Of a stretch of DNA of 64,000 nt, positions 62,137-64,000 are shown piece after piece. Where the stretch lies: positions 1 through 64,000 of the forward strand of contig JAEINQ010000010.1 of assembly GCA_016342285.1 (NCBI GenBank). Direction: 5' to 3'. The stretch is from Desulfobacterales bacterium (GTDB lineage: Bacteria > Desulfobacterota > Desulfobacteria > Desulfobacterales > JAEINQ01). How positions within the stretch are numbered: position 1 is the first letter of the stretch; each line of letters opens with the position of its first letter. The notes below the pieces were generated by a model. It was not told the DNA's origin, searched no databases, and saw only the letters and a list, made by a program, of their open reading frames with translations. Position numbers and translations under genes: made by a program.

Positions 62137-63021
62137 ATGGTTATCGTCATTGGTGAGATTTTGATCGACCGTTTTCCGGACTACCAGCGGATCGGTGGCG
62201 CCCCGTTCAATTTTGCATTCCACTTGAAGCAGGCCGGTGTGCCGGTGCGACTGATCTCCCGGATCGGTGAGGATCCGGACGGTGAGCGAATCCGCCGGTC
62301 CATTGTGGACAGCGGGTTTGATGCAAACGACCTGCAAGTCGATCCCCTCTATTCGACGGGCGCAGTCGAGGTGACCCTGGACGCCGACGGTGGAGCCACC
62401 TTCGACATCCTGACCGACGTTGCCTACGATCACCTGCGCCTCGACCATCTGCCCGAGAGCCTCCCTTGGGCCGAAACCGACATGATCTACTTCGGCTCGC
62501 TGGTTCAGCGCACCGCCTTTGCAGGGGGCCAGCTCAAAGCGTTGCTGGAACGCCGGGGGCCGCGAACCCGATGCTTTTGCGATATCAATCTTCGCCCGCC
62601 CCATTATACCCGGGCCGTCATCGAATCTTCCCTGGCCTACGCCGACATACTCAAACTCAGCGACGGGGAGTGCCGGGAAATCGGTCGAATGGCCGGCGGA
62701 CCCGACTCCCCCGTGGACTGCGCCCGCTGGCTCATGGGCCGCTACGGCATTGAACTGGTGGCGATCACCGCCGGCGCCGGGGGGAGCTGCATCGTGACGG
62801 CGGGCGAGGTGGTCGAGGCGCCGGCTTTGCCCGACATCACCGTCGTGGATACCGTCGGCGCCGGGGACGGCTATGGGGCGATTCTGGCCCTGGGGCTGCT
62901 TCGCGGTGCAGCGCTAAAAGACATTGCGGTAACCGCCGCTGATTTTGCTGCCCGGATCTGCGGGCTTGCCGGCGCCGTTCCAGAAGATCGGCAATTCTAT
63001 GCTCAACAGCGTTTGTTTTAG
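62137..63021 (+). CDS. PfkB-family sugar kinase (fructokinase-like)
   Basis: A 294-residue ribokinase/PfkB-fold kinase that phosphorylates a sugar with ATP. GGAPFNFAFHLKQAGVPV and ISRIGEDPDGERI (N-terminal signature) are followed by the C-terminal signature DTVGAGDGYGAI (about 249-260), whose Asp is the catalytic base. Fructose is the likely substrate because the next gene, 10 bases downstream, is a sucrose-phosphate-synthase-like glycosyltransferase. The ribosome site before ATG 62137 is weak (GAGAG). Confidence 0.9.
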   Translation: MVIVIGEILIDRFPDYQRIGGAPFNFAFHLKQAGVPVRLISRIGEDPDGERIRRSIVDSGFDANDLQVDPLYSTGAVEVTLDADGGATFDILTDVAYDHLRLDHLPESLPWAETDMIYFGSLVQRTAFAGGQLKALLERRGPRTRCFCDINLRPPHYTRAVIESSLAYADILKLSDGECREIGRMAGGPDSPVDCARWLMGRYGIELVAITAGAGGSCIVTAGEVVEAPALPDITVVDTVGAGDGYGAILALGLLRGAALKDIAVTAADFAARICGLAGAVPEDRQFYAQQRLF

Positions 63022-63031
63022 GAGACGGAAA

Positions 63032-64000
63032 ATGGCCGCACCGAAAAAGATCCATATTCACATGTTCAGCATCCACGGACTGATTCGTGGCCACAATTTG
63101 GAACTGGGGCGGGATGCGGATACGGGCGGCCAGGTCAAGTACGTGGTCGAACTGGGCCGGCAACTGAGCCTTCGGGAGGATGTCGAGCAGGTCGATCTTT
63201 TCACGCGCCTTGTCTCCGACAAACGGGTCTCGGAGGATTATGCGGCGCCCACCGAGGCCGTTGGTGAAAAATTTCGCATCGTCCGCATTCAGTGCGGGGG
63301 CCGCAAGTACATGCGCAAGGAGATGCTGTGGCCCCACCTGGACGAGTTCGTGGACAAGACCATCAAGTTCATCAAACGGGAAGGGACTCTCCCCGATATC
63401 GTCCACGGCCACTATCCCGACGCCGGCTATATCGCCCTACACCTGTCCCGGATTTTCGGACTGCCCTTTGTCTATACGGGCCACTCCCTGGGGCGGTCGA
63501 AATTGCAGAAGCTGATGGAAGACGGCATGCGCGAGGCGGACGTTGTCAAGAAATACAAGATCGACCGCCGGATCGAGGCGGAAGAGGAGATCCTCGCGTC
63601 CGCGGATCTGGTGGTGACCAGTACCCAGCAGGAGATCGATGCCCAGTACGGCCTTTATGACAACCGCAACGTGCCCGGGTTCGTTGTCATTCCCCCGGGC
63701 ATCGATGTGGAGACCTTCTATCCGTTTTACCACAACATGGTCGCCGACAGCGAAAGGCCCGAGAGCGACATCTATGCCGAGGCCTCCATGCTCAAGGAGA
63801 TGAACCGCTTTTTCATCCATCCGGACAAGCCGCTGATCCTGGCCCTGTGCCGTCCGGACAAGCGCAAGAACATCTCCGGACTGATTCAGGCTTACGGCGA
63901 AGACCGCCAACTCCAGGCCATGGCCAACCTGGCGGTGTTTGCCGGCATCCGCAAGGACATCGACGCCATGGAGGAGAACGAACGCGATGTCCTGACCCGG
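63032..64000 (+). CDS. sucrose-phosphate-synthase-like glycosyltransferase (5' part)
   Basis: The first 323 codons of a GT4 enzyme that runs off the window. It opens with FSIHGLIRGHNLELGRDADT and GGQVKYVVELGRQL, contains DIVHGHYPDAGYIA, FVYTGHSLGRSKLQKL and VVIPPGID, the hallmarks of sucrose-phosphate or sucrose synthases, with an SPS-like short N-terminus. It would join UDP-glucose and fructose-6-phosphate (or release them) to make sucrose, a compatible solute. AGGAGACGGAAA precedes ATG 63032, and the kinase stop is 10 bases upstream. Whether a phosphatase domain follows is outside the window. Confidence 0.9.
   Translation, partial: MAAPKKIHIHMFSIHGLIRGHNLELGRDADTGGQVKYVVELGRQLSLREDVEQVDLFTRLVSDKRVSEDYAAPTEAVGEKFRIVRIQCGGRKYMRKEMLWPHLDEFVDKTIKFIKREGTLPDIVHGHYPDAGYIALHLSRIFGLPFVYTGHSLGRSKLQKLMEDGMREADVVKKYKIDRRIEAEEEILASADLVVTSTQQEIDAQYGLYDNRNVPGFVVIPPGIDVETFYPFYHNMVADSERPESDIYAEASMLKEMNRFFIHPDKPLILALCRPDKRKNISGLIQAYGEDRQLQAMANLAVFAGIRKDIDAMEENERDVLTR

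Overview
The window comes from the chromosome of a GC-rich (roughly 60%) strict anaerobe of the Desulfobacterota, most likely a sulfate reducer of the Desulfosarcina/Desulfococcus type. The diagnostic block is a complete dissimilatory sulfite reductase cluster, dsrA-dsrB-dsrD-dsrN (24735-29022), followed by a convergent tetrahaem cytochrome c3. No rRNA, tRNA, CRISPR array, prophage or intact insertion sequence was recognised. Genus-level assignment is inference.

Layout. 1-9 kb: a RimK-like ATP-grasp ligase, then a leftward run (PCC/DUF296 protein, ilvE, galU, M23 endopeptidase, GT4 glycosyltransferase) whose last gene is followed, in another frame, by an RCK_C/TrkA-C domain; then a phosphate module (PiT plus DUF47 PhoU-like protein). 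9-14 kb: a lower-GC multi-TM protein, a glycerophosphodiesterase, a VapBC-type toxin-antitoxin pair and an MscS channel. 14-20 kb: an anaerobic glycerol-3-phosphate regulon (glpK, glpB, glpA, divergent DeoR-type regulator) without glpC. 20-24.5 kb: a YkgJ cysteine-cluster protein, a DapA-family enzyme, a TPR protein and an unrecognised protein leading into dsr. 24.5-29.7 kb: dsrABDN and cytochrome c3. 29.8-37 kb: leftward mobA-moaE-moaC-small membrane protein-mltA-tatB-tatC-ycaO and a rightward MoaB/Mog gene, so cofactor synthesis lies beside Tat export. 37-48.6 kb: a V4R/sigma-54 regulator, DUF1178, an SH3 protein, nadB, dnaJ, queD, the C-terminal remnant of a metallo-hydrolase, a tandem-Cache hybrid histidine kinase and an orphan NMT1-like binding protein. 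49-60 kb: a kinase-like protein with a class-III aminotransferase and alpha/beta hydrolase, a Nudix hydrolase, a TPR-CHAT protease-like lipoprotein, an MBL-fold enzyme, an M24 peptidase and a DUF3786 protein. 60-64 kb: a thioesterase, a DUF3795 protein, a PfkB kinase and the 5' part of a sucrose-phosphate-synthase-like gene running off the end.

The genes fit a sulfate-respiring anaerobe able to use glycerol-3-phosphate, make molybdoenzymes and siroheme proteins, and perhaps make sugar-based osmolytes. The least expected content is in the spacers: at least four families of short dispersed, mostly palindromic repeats occur two or three times each. One is a roughly 110-bp MITE-like element with terminal inverted repeats (6725-6834 and 44406-44522). 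Another is a REP-like element that abuts or supplies gene stop codons (15881-16020, 36360-36497, 37060-37174). The other main candidates for follow-up are the out-of-frame RCK_C domain behind a glycosyltransferase and the hairpin between dsrB and dsrD.
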